DNA from: CF-39 sp035651155
GTDB taxonomy: Bacteria > Chloroflexota > Limnocylindria > P2-11E
DNA: 64,000 nt
Assembly (NCBI GenBank): GCA_035651155.1
Contig: DASRGG010000017.1
Location: 78,580 to 142,579 of the forward strand
Reading direction: 5' to 3'
Below, piece by piece: positions 42,427-49,245 of the stretch. Made by a program: the position numbers and the translations under genes. The first letter of the stretch is position 1, and every line of letters starts with the position of its first letter. The notes under the pieces are model-generated. The model did no database searches and was not told the origin of the DNA. It was given only the letters and a program-made list of their open reading frames with translations.

Positions 42427-43256
42427 CTTCGCGTCGCTTCGGTCAGGTCGGCATCGTCGAGCCGCTTCCCGGTCGCGGTCATGAACACGTCCTCGAGCGC
42501 CGACGCGCCGTAGCGCGCGCGAAGCTCGTCGGTCGTGCCCTCCGCCACGAGACGACCCTCGTGGAGGATCCCGATCCGGTCGGCGAGGCGCTCGGCCTCG
42601 TCGAGATCGTGCGTCGTCAACAGGATCGTCGCGTCGTGCTCGAGCCGCAGGTCGCGCACGAACGCCTGTACCTCGCGCTTGCTGCGGATGTCGAGACCCG
42701 TGGTCGGCTCGTCGAGGAGCAGCAGCGTGGGGGCGGTGATGAAGGCGCGCGCGATCGCGACCTTCTGCTGCATGCCCCGCGAGAGCTTCTCGAGCGGCTC
42801 GTCCACGCGCCCCTCGGCGATCCCGAGGCGGCGCAGGATCGCGCGCGACTTCGACCGCGCGTCCTCGGGCGCGACGCCGTACAGCCGGCCGGCGTACACG
42901 AGGTTCTCCATGGCCGACAGCTTCTTGAAGAAGGACGCCTCGACCGAGACGCGGTTGATCAGCCGCTTCACCGCGAGCTCGTCGTCCCGCACGTCGAGTC
43001 CGAACACGGACACACGGCCCGCGTCGGGGACGAGCAGCGTCGAGAACATGCGGATGAGCGTCGACTTGCCCGAGCCGTTCGCGCCGAGGAGGCCGTAGAT
43101 CTCGCCGCGCGCGACGCGCAGCGAGACACCGTCGACGGCGCGGCGGTCCTGCTTCTGGGCACGGAAGCTCTTGGTGACGCCGTCGGCCACGAGCGCATCC
43201 CGCGCCGGCGGCGTCAGATCGGGCTCTCTGGGTCTGGTCGCGCTGTCGATGGCCAC
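42423..43256 (-). CDS. ABC exporter ATP-binding protein
   Basis: A 277-residue ATPase of the DrrA/CcmA type. Walker A GANGSGKST, signature KLSRGMQQKVAIAR, Walker B LLLLDEPTTGLD and the H loop LTTHDLDEAERL are all intact. GTG 43254-43256 has an AAGGAG ribosome binding site. An intrinsic terminator sits 24 bases before the start codon and is preceded by a structured leader, so expression probably depends on read-through. Confidence 0.92.
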   Translation of the reverse strand: MAIDSATRPREPDLTPPARDALVADGVTKSFRAQKQDRRAVDGVSLRVARGEIYGLLGANGSGKSTLIRMFSTLLVPDAGRVSVFGLDVRDDELAVKRLINRVSVEASFFKKLSAMENLVYAGRLYGVAPEDARSKSRAILRRLGIAEGRVDEPLEKLSRGMQQKVAIARAFITAPTLLLLDEPTTGLDIRSKREVQAFVRDLRLEHDATILLTTHDLDEAERLADRIGILHEGRLVAEGTTDELRARYGASALEDVFMTATGKRLDDADLTEATRR

Positions 43257-43279
43257 CGCTCACTCCTTACGTCTCGCCG

Positions 43280-43310
43280 GAAATAAAAGGACCGTGGGTT
43301 CTGCCCACGG
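43280..43310 (-). terminator. Intrinsic terminator inside the ABC exporter leader
   Basis: On the minus strand CCGTGGG, loop CAGAA, CCCACGG (43292-43310) is followed at once by TCCTTTTATTTCC, a good T-run. It lies between the presumed promoter and the start codon of the ATPase gene, which fits an attenuator, not the end of an operon. Confidence 0.8.
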
Positions 43311-43420
43311 CCGGCGGTCAGGAGCGGGACTCGGTCCCTAGACCATCCGAGGAGTGGGCAGGCTCCGCCGCGGGAAACCCGCGTCGGTAGGCGCCATGAA
43401 GATCACGAGCACTGCGCCAC
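43311..43420 (-). promoter_or_regulatory. Putative attenuator or riboswitch leader of the ABC exporter
   Basis: The minus-strand RNA upstream of the terminator can fold several stems: CGCGGG-TTT-CCCGCG (about 43368-43383) and GGGAC-CGA-GTCCC or CTCGG/CCGAG, which exclude each other. Most telling, CTGCCCAC (43354-43361) is fully complementary to GTGGGCAG (43301-43308), the left arm and loop edge of the terminator, so an 8-bp antiterminator can replace the terminator. A 19-codon frame (ATG 43395-43397, stop TAG 43338-43340) runs through CTGCCCAC, so ribosome-controlled attenuation is possible, though its ribosome binding site is poor. It does not match a riboswitch class that I know. Confidence 0.55.
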
Positions 43421-43475
43421 TTCCTTTCGACGAGTCACGCGTCCGCGTGCGAACGCGAACGATAGCAAGCGATCG

Positions 43476-43498
43476 AGGGCGGGGCAATGCCCCGCCCT
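43476..43498 (-). terminator. Perfect terminator-like hairpin after the small membrane gene
   Basis: AGGGCGGGGC (43476-43485) and GCCCCGCCCT (43489-43498) pair over 10 bases with loop AAT. It lies 30 bases past the stop of the 50-aa membrane gene. Confidence 0.65.
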
Positions 43499-43527
43499 CT
43501 TCCGTGTCCGGCCCACGTCGGCCGCGC

Positions 43528-43680
43528 TCAGAGCGCGACGCGTCTTCCGCTCAGGAGCTGGATGACGAGCGCGATCAGCGCGAGCACGAGCACGAAGTGG
43601 ATGAGCGCGCCCACCGAGGGCAACGCCACGACGCCGAGCAGCCAGAGGATCAGCAGGACCAGGACGATGGTCCAGAGCAT
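43528..43680 (-). CDS. Lmo0937-type small membrane protein
   Basis: A 50-residue protein with two hydrophobic helices: MLWTIVLVLLILWLLGVVAL and HFVLVLALIALVIQLLSG. This is the pattern of the lmo0937/DUF5670 family of tiny membrane proteins, often stress-induced and function unknown. ATG 43678-43680 is chosen over upstream starts because an AGGAGG site lies 9 bases before it and the family begins MLWT. Confidence 0.8.
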   Translation of the reverse strand: MLWTIVLVLLILWLLGVVALPSVGALIHFVLVLALIALVIQLLSGRRVAL

Positions 43681-43860
43681 GGGGAGAGCCTCCTTTGCGC
43701 TCGCGCAGGACGCAAGGAGCGTGCCCTGGACGGTGCCGGTGCTCGTCGAGCACACCTTTTCCATGCGGGACCCGCGCACCGACGACCCTGAGCCAGATCG
43801 CGCCGCAGGTCATCGACCCGCCGCGCGAGCAGCTCGCTCTCGCGCATGGGCAGGAACGGC

Positions 43861-43895
43861 GACGCCCCCGGCCCGAGGAGCGGCCGGGGGGCGTC
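43861..43895 (-). terminator. Terminator hairpin after the CHRD gene
   Basis: GACGCCCCCGGCC (43861-43873) pairs with GGCCGGGGGGCGTC (43882-43895) with one bulged G and an 8-base loop, 22 bases past the CHRD gene stop. Confidence 0.6.
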
Positions 43896-43917
43896 GAGCG
43901 GAGGACGAAACAGTCGT

Positions 43918-44487
43918 CTAGGAGCTGGGCTTGAGCTGGTCGCGGATCACCCCGCCGCCGTGCAGCTGCGAGTGGACGTTGAAGTAGTAGCCCGACGGCG
44001 TCGTGATGATGTCCTGCGCGAGCGCGGGATCGACCGTGATGTTCGCCTTCGTCACCGGCGACGCGGTGCCACCGGTCGAGAGCGCGATCGGCTCGGCGGC
44101 CTTCTGGCCGGAGTCGACGACCACGCCGCCGTTCTGACCGGCGACCTGCTTGTGGATGTGGAAGAGCGTGATCATCGTGGTGGTCGGGCAGCCGCTGATC
44201 GTGAGATCGAACTGGCCGGTCGCCGCGGTGATCTTGCCGGTCGCGTCCTTCGTCGTACTGAGCGTGAACGTACCCTTCCCGGAGCACGACGCCTCGGCGT
44301 CGGCGATCGCCGGGACCTCGTTCGACGTCTTCAGGTCGGCGGTGAACACGTACTTGAGCTGTGGCGTCGGGGATGGCGCCGGGGTCGCCGTGGGCACGGT
44401 CGTCGGTGCGGTCGTCGGTGCGGTGGCCGCGCCGCCGCAGGCCCCGAGGAGCACCGCGGTCGCCGCGAGGCTGGCGAGAAGACGCAT
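43918..44487 (-). CDS. CHRD-domain lipoprotein
   Basis: A 189-residue secreted lipoprotein: signal peptide with lipobox LLGACGG, a Thr/Pro-rich linker (PTTAPTTVPTATPAPSPTP), then a CHRD domain from about residue 50 (FTADLKTSNEVPAIADAEAS, ITLFHIHKQVAGQNG, GYYFNVHSQLHGGGVIRDQL). CHRD domains are extracellular, perhaps metal- or ligand-binding; the His residues fit. ATG 44485-44487 follows a GGGAGG site. Confidence 0.85.
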   Translation of the reverse strand: MRLLASLAATAVLLGACGGAATAPTTAPTTVPTATPAPSPTPQLKYVFTADLKTSNEVPAIADAEASCSGKGTFTLSTTKDATGKITAATGQFDLTISGCPTTTMITLFHIHKQVAGQNGGVVVDSGQKAAEPIALSTGGTASPVTKANITVDPALAQDIITTPSGYYFNVHSQLHGGGVIRDQLKPSS

Positions 44488-44554
44488 AGGTACCTCCCTG
44501 GTCACTCACAGGGGGATACGCGCGGCGCCGCGCGCCGGATGAAATGGTGGAAAA

Positions 44555-44848
44555 GAGCCCGAGCGAGGCCGGTAAGCCGGATCCAGTCGTGGACGGTCAT
44601 CTCTCTGCGACGGAGGTCGCCCTCCGCCTCTAGCGGCGTACCCGGGGACGGCGCGGGCCACGCCATGGTCCCCCTGCTTCGCCTTGCTACGGGAAGAGCT
44701 TGCCCGTTTCACCCCGCTTGCGCGGGTTCGTCACTGTGGCGCGGTCCTCGCCTCGCGGCGGACGGGTGTTACCCGCTTCCCTGCCCTGCGTAGTCCGGAC
44801 TTTCCTCGACGGCTTTCGCCGCCGCGACCGTCTGGCCTGCTCGGAAGG
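44555..44848 (-). ncRNA. rnpB: RNase P RNA
   Basis: The minus strand carries the universal 5' signature GAGGAAAGTCCGGAC (44793-44807), the P4-forming ACAGTGACGAA region, GGGTAACACCCG, the late AGAGAGATGACCGTC and the 3' ATCCGGCTTACCGG. CCGAGCAGGCC near the 5' end pairs with GGCCTCGCTCGG near the 3' end as P1, which sets the limits to within a few bases. It is about 290 nt, shorter than typical type A RNAs (350-400), so one or more peripheral stems are reduced. Confidence 0.93.
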
Positions 44849-44859
44849 CCATTGTATCG

Positions 44860-45564
44860 CTACGCGGGCTTCACACCCGCCGCGGAAAGAAGCGCCTCGG
44901 CCCCGGGATCGCCGCTTTCTTGGACGAAGACCGACCGGACTCGAGCGGCTCCCGCTTGGTCGCCTCGCCGCTCGAGATCGGCGATGAGCGTCGCGGCGTC
45001 GATCACCGCCGGGCCGAGGAAGGCGCGTGCCCAGCCGGTCAGGACCACGCCCCGTGCGACGCGACGCGCGTTCGCGCAGAGGAGCGCCCCGTGCACGAGC
45101 CCGAGGGGCGACGACGCGAGCGATCCGAGGTCATCGGCGCTCTCGCGGAGGCCGAGGGCGCGCAGTGCCGGCAGGTCCGCGCTCGTCGCGCGCTCGACCG
45201 CGAGCTTCGCGCGAAGGACGTCCGCCGGATCGCCGTCGCACGCGAACGGCGCGGCGAGCACGTCCTCCATGAGCAGCCACGGTCCGAGCGCGGCGTGCGG
45301 GGGCGGCAGACCGCGCGCGTGCACGCGCGGGACGTGCGCCGTCTTGCGCGCGAGGAACGGAAGGAGCTGCGCCTCGAGCGTCCGCCCCTTCGGACTGCGC
45401 TCGAACAGCACGGCGGTGGGACCCGCGCCGGTCTCGTAGCGGAGGCGCCGCCGTTCGACGCCGTCGTCGCCCGGGAGCTCCTCCGCCGAGACCGACCCCA
45501 CGCGCGTCCCGAGGCTCCGCGAGACGAGGTCGGCCAGCGGATCGCGCTCCGGCAGATCGCTCAC
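44860..45564 (-). CDS. Aminoglycoside-phosphotransferase-like protein, catalytic loop degenerate
   Basis: A 234-residue protein whose outline resembles the APH kinase fold: VPRVHARGLPPP and GPWLLMEDVLAAP match the hinge segment (PWLLLED), and LVHGALLCANARRVARGVVL followed by TGWARAFLGPAVIDAATLIA matches the HGDxxxxN and DW segments. The key residues are replaced: HGD is HGA and the metal-binding Asp of the next motif is Gly. It is probably not an active kinase. It begins 19 bases after the RNase H stop and ends next to rnpB. Confidence 0.5.
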   Translation of the reverse strand: MSDLPERDPLADLVSRSLGTRVGSVSAEELPGDDGVERRRLRYETGAGPTAVLFERSPKGRTLEAQLLPFLARKTAHVPRVHARGLPPPHAALGPWLLMEDVLAAPFACDGDPADVLRAKLAVERATSADLPALRALGLRESADDLGSLASSPLGLVHGALLCANARRVARGVVLTGWARAFLGPAVIDAATLIADLERRGDQAGAARVRSVFVQESGDPGAEALLSAAGVKPA

Positions 45565-45583
45565 GCTCGCTGGTCCCCCGCTC

Positions 45584-45988
45584 TCATGCGGGGCCGTCGT
45601 CGATGGCCTTGTTGCTGAGCGCGTCGGCGATGAGGTTCTCCTCGCGCGGGATATGGCTGATGGTGCGCTTCGCGAACGAGGCGAGGAGCTCCCCCGCGCG
45701 AAGCGCGAGCGGCTTCATGTTCGGATGCCTCACCTTCCAGAGCCCGCGCATCTGCTGCACGACGAGGAGCGAGTCCATGCGCACGTCGATCTCGTCCATG
45801 CCCCGGCGCCGCGCCTCCTCGAGGCCCATGATGAGCGCGGTGTACTCGGCCACGTTGTTCGTCGCGCGACCGAGGTGCCTGGTGAGCTCGGCGAGCACGT
45901 GACCGTCGGCGTCGAGCAGGACCGCGCCGGCGCCTGCCGGTCCGGGATTCCCGCGCGCCGCGCCGTCCGCGTAGAGGATCCCTTTCAC
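45584..45988 (-). CDS. Ribonuclease H family protein
   Basis: A 134-residue RNase HI-like protein. Active site residues D-E-D-D are seen in YADGAARGNPGPAG (D8), NNVAEYTAL, VRMDSLLVV and ENLIADALSN. It lacks the basic protrusion of E. coli RNase HI and matches the short type that is often annotated as reverse-transcriptase-like. It should degrade RNA in RNA-DNA hybrids. ATG 45986-45988 overlaps the dehydratase stop (ATGA). Confidence 0.88.
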   Translation of the reverse strand: MKGILYADGAARGNPGPAGAGAVLLDADGHVLAELTRHLGRATNNVAEYTALIMGLEEARRRGMDEIDVRMDSLLVVQQMRGLWKVRHPNMKPLALRAGELLASFAKRTISHIPREENLIADALSNKAIDDGPA

Positions 45989-46944
45989 CCCGGGTCCACG
46001 ACGAGCTCGGCGAACCGCGCTCGGTCGATGTTGCCCCCGGACACGATGGCCACGACGCGCTCCCCCGCCGTGACGCGGACGCGCCCGGCCAGGAGCGCGC
46101 CCACCGCGGCCGCGCCCGCGGGCTCCGCGACGAGCTTCGCGCGCTCCGCGAGGAAGCGCAGCCCGTCCGCGATCAGCGCATCCGGGATCACGACCACGTC
46201 CTCGACGAGACTGCGCACGATGTCGAGGTTCCGCGTGCCGGCGATGGGCGCGGCAAGACCGTCGGCGATGGTCTTCGGAGAGACCGGGACGGGCTTCCCG
46301 GCGTCGAGCGCGAGGCGCATGGCGGCGGCGTTCTCCGGCTCGACGCCGATCACGCGGACGCCTGGCCGCTTGGCGGTCGCGGCGACCGCGACGCCGGCGA
46401 TGAGCCCGCCTCCGCCCACCCCCAGCACCACGACGTCGGCGTCCGGGACGTCGTCGAGGATCTCGAGTCCGAGCGAGCCGTGGCCGGTGATCATCGCGTC
46501 GTCGTCGTAGGGGTGGAGGAAGTAGGCGCCCGTCTGCTCCTGGAGCGTCTGGACGAGGGAGCGCAGCCCGGTCATGTCGCTCGCGAAGCGGATCTCCGCG
46601 CCGTAGCCGCGCGTCGCGTCGACCTTCGTCCGCGGGGCGCTCTCCGGCATCGCGACGGTCACCTTCACGCCCACGGCGGAGGCCGCGTAGGCGATCGCGG
46701 CGGCCGCGTTACCCGCGCTCATCGTCACGATCCCCTTGGCGCGCTGGTCCGCCGTCAGGCTCTGGACCGCGAAGAGGGCGCCGCGGGGCTTGAACGACCC
46801 GGTGCGCTGGAACGACTCGGCCTTGAGGTACGCGATCGCCCCGATGCGCCCGCCCAGGGTGCGGCTCGTGAGCATGGGTGTCCGATGGAGGTGCGGCGCG
46901 GTCAGGGCGCGGGCACGTTCGACGTCGGCCAGGGAGATCGTCAC
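45985..46944 (-). CDS. Threonine/serine dehydratase (PLP fold type II)
   Basis: A 319-residue catabolic-type threonine dehydratase or serine racemase relative without an ACT domain. The PLP lysine is K52 in RTGSFKPRGA; SAGNAAAAIAYAA and the phosphate-binding GVGGGGLIAG are present. GTG 46942-46944 (MTISLADVERA) is preferred since a GGAGGG site lies upstream; GTG 46966-46968 would start 2 bases from the tRNA. It should form 2-oxobutanoate from threonine; the RidA in the window detoxifies the intermediate of this reaction class. Confidence 0.85.
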   Translation of the reverse strand: MTISLADVERARALTAPHLHRTPMLTSRTLGGRIGAIAYLKAESFQRTGSFKPRGALFAVQSLTADQRAKGIVTMSAGNAAAAIAYAASAVGVKVTVAMPESAPRTKVDATRGYGAEIRFASDMTGLRSLVQTLQEQTGAYFLHPYDDDAMITGHGSLGLEILDDVPDADVVVLGVGGGGLIAGVAVAATAKRPGVRVIGVEPENAAAMRLALDAGKPVPVSPKTIADGLAAPIAGTRNLDIVRSLVEDVVVIPDALIADGLRFLAERAKLVAEPAGAAAVGALLAGRVRVTAGERVVAIVSGGNIDRARFAELVVDPG

Positions 46945-46969
46945 GAGCGGTCGGCCCTCCAGGGTCACG

Positions 46970-47043
46970 TGGGCCCACCAGGATTCGAACCTGGGACCAA
47001 GGGATTATGAGTCCCCCGCTCTAGACCACTGAGCTATGGGCCC
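46970..47043 (-). tRNA. tRNA with CAT anticodon, probably tRNA-Ile2
   Basis: A 74-base cloverleaf on the minus strand: acceptor GGGCCCA/TGGGCCC, D arm TAGCTCAGTGGTCTAGAGC, anticodon stem GGGGA/TCCCT with loop CTCATAA, variable loop and CCAGG TTCGAAT CCTGG. The GACTCATAATC-CTTGGTC context is close to E. coli ileX (CAU read as lysidine-modified Ile) and unlike initiator tRNA. Elongator Met cannot be excluded. It abuts the dehydratase gene. Confidence 0.9.
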
Positions 47044-47153
47044 CAGCGCCTATCCCAGCCTCTATGCTACGCAGCGAGCGTTCGCGAGGGGAGTCGCGTG
47101 CAGCTTCCGCACGCGCGTGCACGTTCTGGGGAGACGTCGCGCGGAGGGAAGCC

Positions 47154-47921
47154 GTGGGCAAGGTCATCGCGATCGCGAACCAAAAGGGCGGCGTCGGGAA
47201 GACGACGACCGCAATCAACCTGGGCGGCGCGCTCGCGTCGATCGGGAAGCGCGTCCTCTGCCTCGACCTCGATCCGCAGGCGAACCTCACCGTCGGCCTC
47301 GGCATCGACATCAACACCGTCGAGCGGAACATCGCGAACGTCCTCGTCGATCCCGACGTGTCGCTCGAATCGATCATCCGGCCCTCGAAGACGCGCAACG
47401 TCGAGGTCGCGCCCGCGACGCTCGAGCTGTCGGCGGCCGAGGTCGAGCTCTTCAACGCGATCGGCCGCGAGATGGCGCTGCGCGACAAGCTCACGCCGGA
47501 GGTCGCGCAGCGCTACGACTACATCCTCATCGATTGCCCGCCCACGCTCGGCCTGCTCACGCTGAACGCGCTCGTCGCGTCCGACGGCGTGATCATCCCG
47601 GTGCAGACGCAGTACTACGCGTTGAAGGGCGTCGCCGCGCTGCTGCGCATCATCAAGACGGTGCAGTCGCGTCTGAATCAGAACCTGAAGGTGTACGGGC
47701 TGCTCCCCACCTTCTACGACAGCCGCACGATCCTCGCGCGCGACATGCTCGACTCGCTGAAGGACCTTGGAGACCACCAGGTCTTCGCGACGGTCATCCG
47801 TCAGTCGGTGAAGATCGGCGAGGCGCCGACCGCCGGCGTGCCCATCACCGAATACGACAAGAAGTCGGACGCCGCGAAGGCGTTCGTCGATCTGGCCAAG
47901 GAGGTCGTCCGTGCTCACTAG
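47154..47921 (+). CDS. parA: Chromosome partitioning ATPase ParA/Soj
   Basis: A 255-residue ParA ATPase. Deviant Walker A KGGVGKTT at 11-18 with the signature lysine, Walker A' LDLDPQANLTVGLG, Walker B YDYILIDCPPTLGLL. GTG 47154-47156 follows a GGAGGGAA site and gives the typical MGKVIAIANQKGG; longer upstream starts are not needed. It moves ParB-parS complexes on the nucleoid. parB overlaps its 3' end by 11 bases. Confidence 0.96.
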   Translation: MGKVIAIANQKGGVGKTTTAINLGGALASIGKRVLCLDLDPQANLTVGLGIDINTVERNIANVLVDPDVSLESIIRPSKTRNVEVAPATLELSAAEVELFNAIGREMALRDKLTPEVAQRYDYILIDCPPTLGLLTLNALVASDGVIIPVQTQYYALKGVAALLRIIKTVQSRLNQNLKVYGLLPTFYDSRTILARDMLDSLKDLGDHQVFATVIRQSVKIGEAPTAGVPITEYDKKSDAAKAFVDLAKEVVRAH

Positions 47922-48855
47922 CCCGACCACGACGAAGGGCAAGTCGTTCCGCGACGCAGGGAGCCGGATCTTCCAGCAGGAGAACGATGCGCAGCCCGGC
48001 ATCATCAGCCTCCTCGCTGCGCGCACGCCGACGGCGGTGCGCGAGATCCCGATCGAGAAAGTGCAGCCGAACCCGAGCCAGCCGCGGATGACCTTCCACG
48101 AGGAGACGCTGCAAGAGCTCGCCGCGTCGGTGCGCGAGCACGGCGTGCTGCAGCCGATCCTCGTTCGGCCCTCCGGCGAGGGCTACGAGATCATCGCCGG
48201 CGAGCGCCGCTGGCGCGCGTCGAAGATCGCCGGCAAGGAGACCATCCCCGCGATCGTCGAGCGCTTCGACGACGCGACCGCGCTCGAGATCGCCCTCATC
48301 GAGAACCTGCAGCGCGAGGATCTTTCGCCGCTGGACGAGTCCGTCATCTACAAGAAGATGACGAGCGAGCTCGGGTACTCCATCCGTCAGCTCGCGGGCA
48401 AGCTTGGCAAGGACAAGGGCTACGTCGAGAACCGCCTGCGCCTCGCGAACGCGCCGGACGACGTGCGCGAGATGGTCTCGCAGCGCTACGACACGCTCTC
48501 CGCCGCGTACGAGCTCATGAAGATCGACAACCCGCGCCGCCGGAAGGCGCTCGCGAAGCAGGTGCTCGCGGGTCAGCTCACGCTGCTCCGCCTCCACGAC
48601 CGTGTCGAGCGGATCCTCAACCCGCAGGAGAAGCCCGCGAAGCCGGAGCCGGCGATCCCGCCCCTCCGCGACGACGCGCTCATCACCGCCACGCGGAAGC
48701 TGAACGAATCGCTCGCCGAGCTGTCGCGCGCCATCGGCGAGGACGCCGGCGCTCCGGCCATCCCCGAGGGGGATCGCCAGAACCTGGCCAAGTTCCTCAC
48801 GATCTCGCGCGCGCGTCTGGACAATCTGGTCGCGAGGCTGAAGAGTGGAAGGTGA
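47911..48855 (+). CDS. parB: Chromosome partitioning protein ParB/Spo0J
   Basis: A 314-residue CTPase and parS binder. The N-terminal ParB domain shows VREIPIEKVQPNPSQPR, IIAGERRWRAS (CTP-binding GERR motif) and ALIENLQREDLSPLDES; the helix-turn-helix follows in IRQLAGKLGKDKGYVENRL. A C-terminal dimerisation domain ends the protein. GTG 47911 overlaps parA. I saw no parS site (TGTTTCACGTGAAACA-like) in the window. Confidence 0.95.
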   Translation: MLTSPTTTKGKSFRDAGSRIFQQENDAQPGIISLLAARTPTAVREIPIEKVQPNPSQPRMTFHEETLQELAASVREHGVLQPILVRPSGEGYEIIAGERRWRASKIAGKETIPAIVERFDDATALEIALIENLQREDLSPLDESVIYKKMTSELGYSIRQLAGKLGKDKGYVENRLRLANAPDDVREMVSQRYDTLSAAYELMKIDNPRRRKALAKQVLAGQLTLLRLHDRVERILNPQEKPAKPEPAIPPLRDDALITATRKLNESLAELSRAIGEDAGAPAIPEGDRQNLAKFLTISRARLDNLVARLKSGR

Positions 48856-49034
48856 TGGATGACCGCCGCCTAGATCCTCGCGCGAGCGCGCTGTCGTTCG
48901 TGGTGACGTGCGCGCTCGCGACCGCGGCGGCGACCGGGTTGTTCGTCCTGCTCGACCCGCGCGCGCAGGCCTTCTGGGCGGCGTGGCTGGGCGAGCTCGT
49001 CGGGGCGATCCAGGCGCCGTTCGGAGGCCGCTAG
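48855..49034 (+). CDS. 59-aa single-span membrane protein after parB
   Basis: A short frame (MDDRRLDPRASALS, one helix FVVTCALATAAATGLFVLL, then AFWAAWLGELVGAIQ) whose ATG 48855-48857 shares a base with the parB stop (TGATG). Coupling supports it as a gene. No family recognised. Confidence 0.55.
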   Translation: MDDRRLDPRASALSFVVTCALATAAATGLFVLLDPRAQAFWAAWLGELVGAIQAPFGGR

Positions 49035-49168
49035 ACCTCGACCCGGGCCTCTTCCGTCCGCGTGCGCTCTCGCTGCGAGCGCGTATCGCGCACGATCGAC
49101 ACCGCCGTCACGACGAGCCCGAGGCTCGTCATGAGGAAGATCGCGGGGTCCGACAGCACGAGCTCCAT
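49031..49168 (-). CDS. 45-aa single-span membrane protein, convergent with the previous gene
   Basis: A minus frame of 45 residues: MELVLSDPA, a helix IFLMTSLGLVVTAVSIV, and a charged tail RDTRSQRERTRTEEARVEV. The two convergent stops share CTAG at 49031-49034. The ribosome binding site is weak, so this is a plausible but unproven small gene. Confidence 0.45.
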   Translation of the reverse strand: MELVLSDPAIFLMTSLGLVVTAVSIVRDTRSQRERTRTEEARVEV

Positions 49169-49245
49169 CACGGCACGCCCTGAGGCACATCCCGTGCCAG
49201 ACGAGCGGGTGGACGGTCGTTACGCGGCCGTCATATTGGCCCGCG

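Noticed and set aside
43338..43397. 19-codon leader peptide gene
   Set aside because: Not listed as a CDS because the nearest purine-rich site is over 20 bases upstream and there is no run of regulatory codons; kept only as a possibility within the leader.
43280..43420. Match to guanidine-I, fluoride or SRP RNA
   Set aside because: A CTAGGG-like stretch suggested ykkC, but the other conserved blocks are missing; the SRP tetraloop consensus is also missing.
46970..47043. Initiator tRNA-fMet
   Set aside because: The acceptor starts with a G-C pair and the anticodon stem lacks the three consecutive G-C pairs of initiators; context resembles ileX.
47036..47153. Longer ParA N-terminus
   Set aside because: Upstream frame is Ser/Arg-rich, overlaps the tRNA region, and GTG 47154 has a good ribosome binding site.
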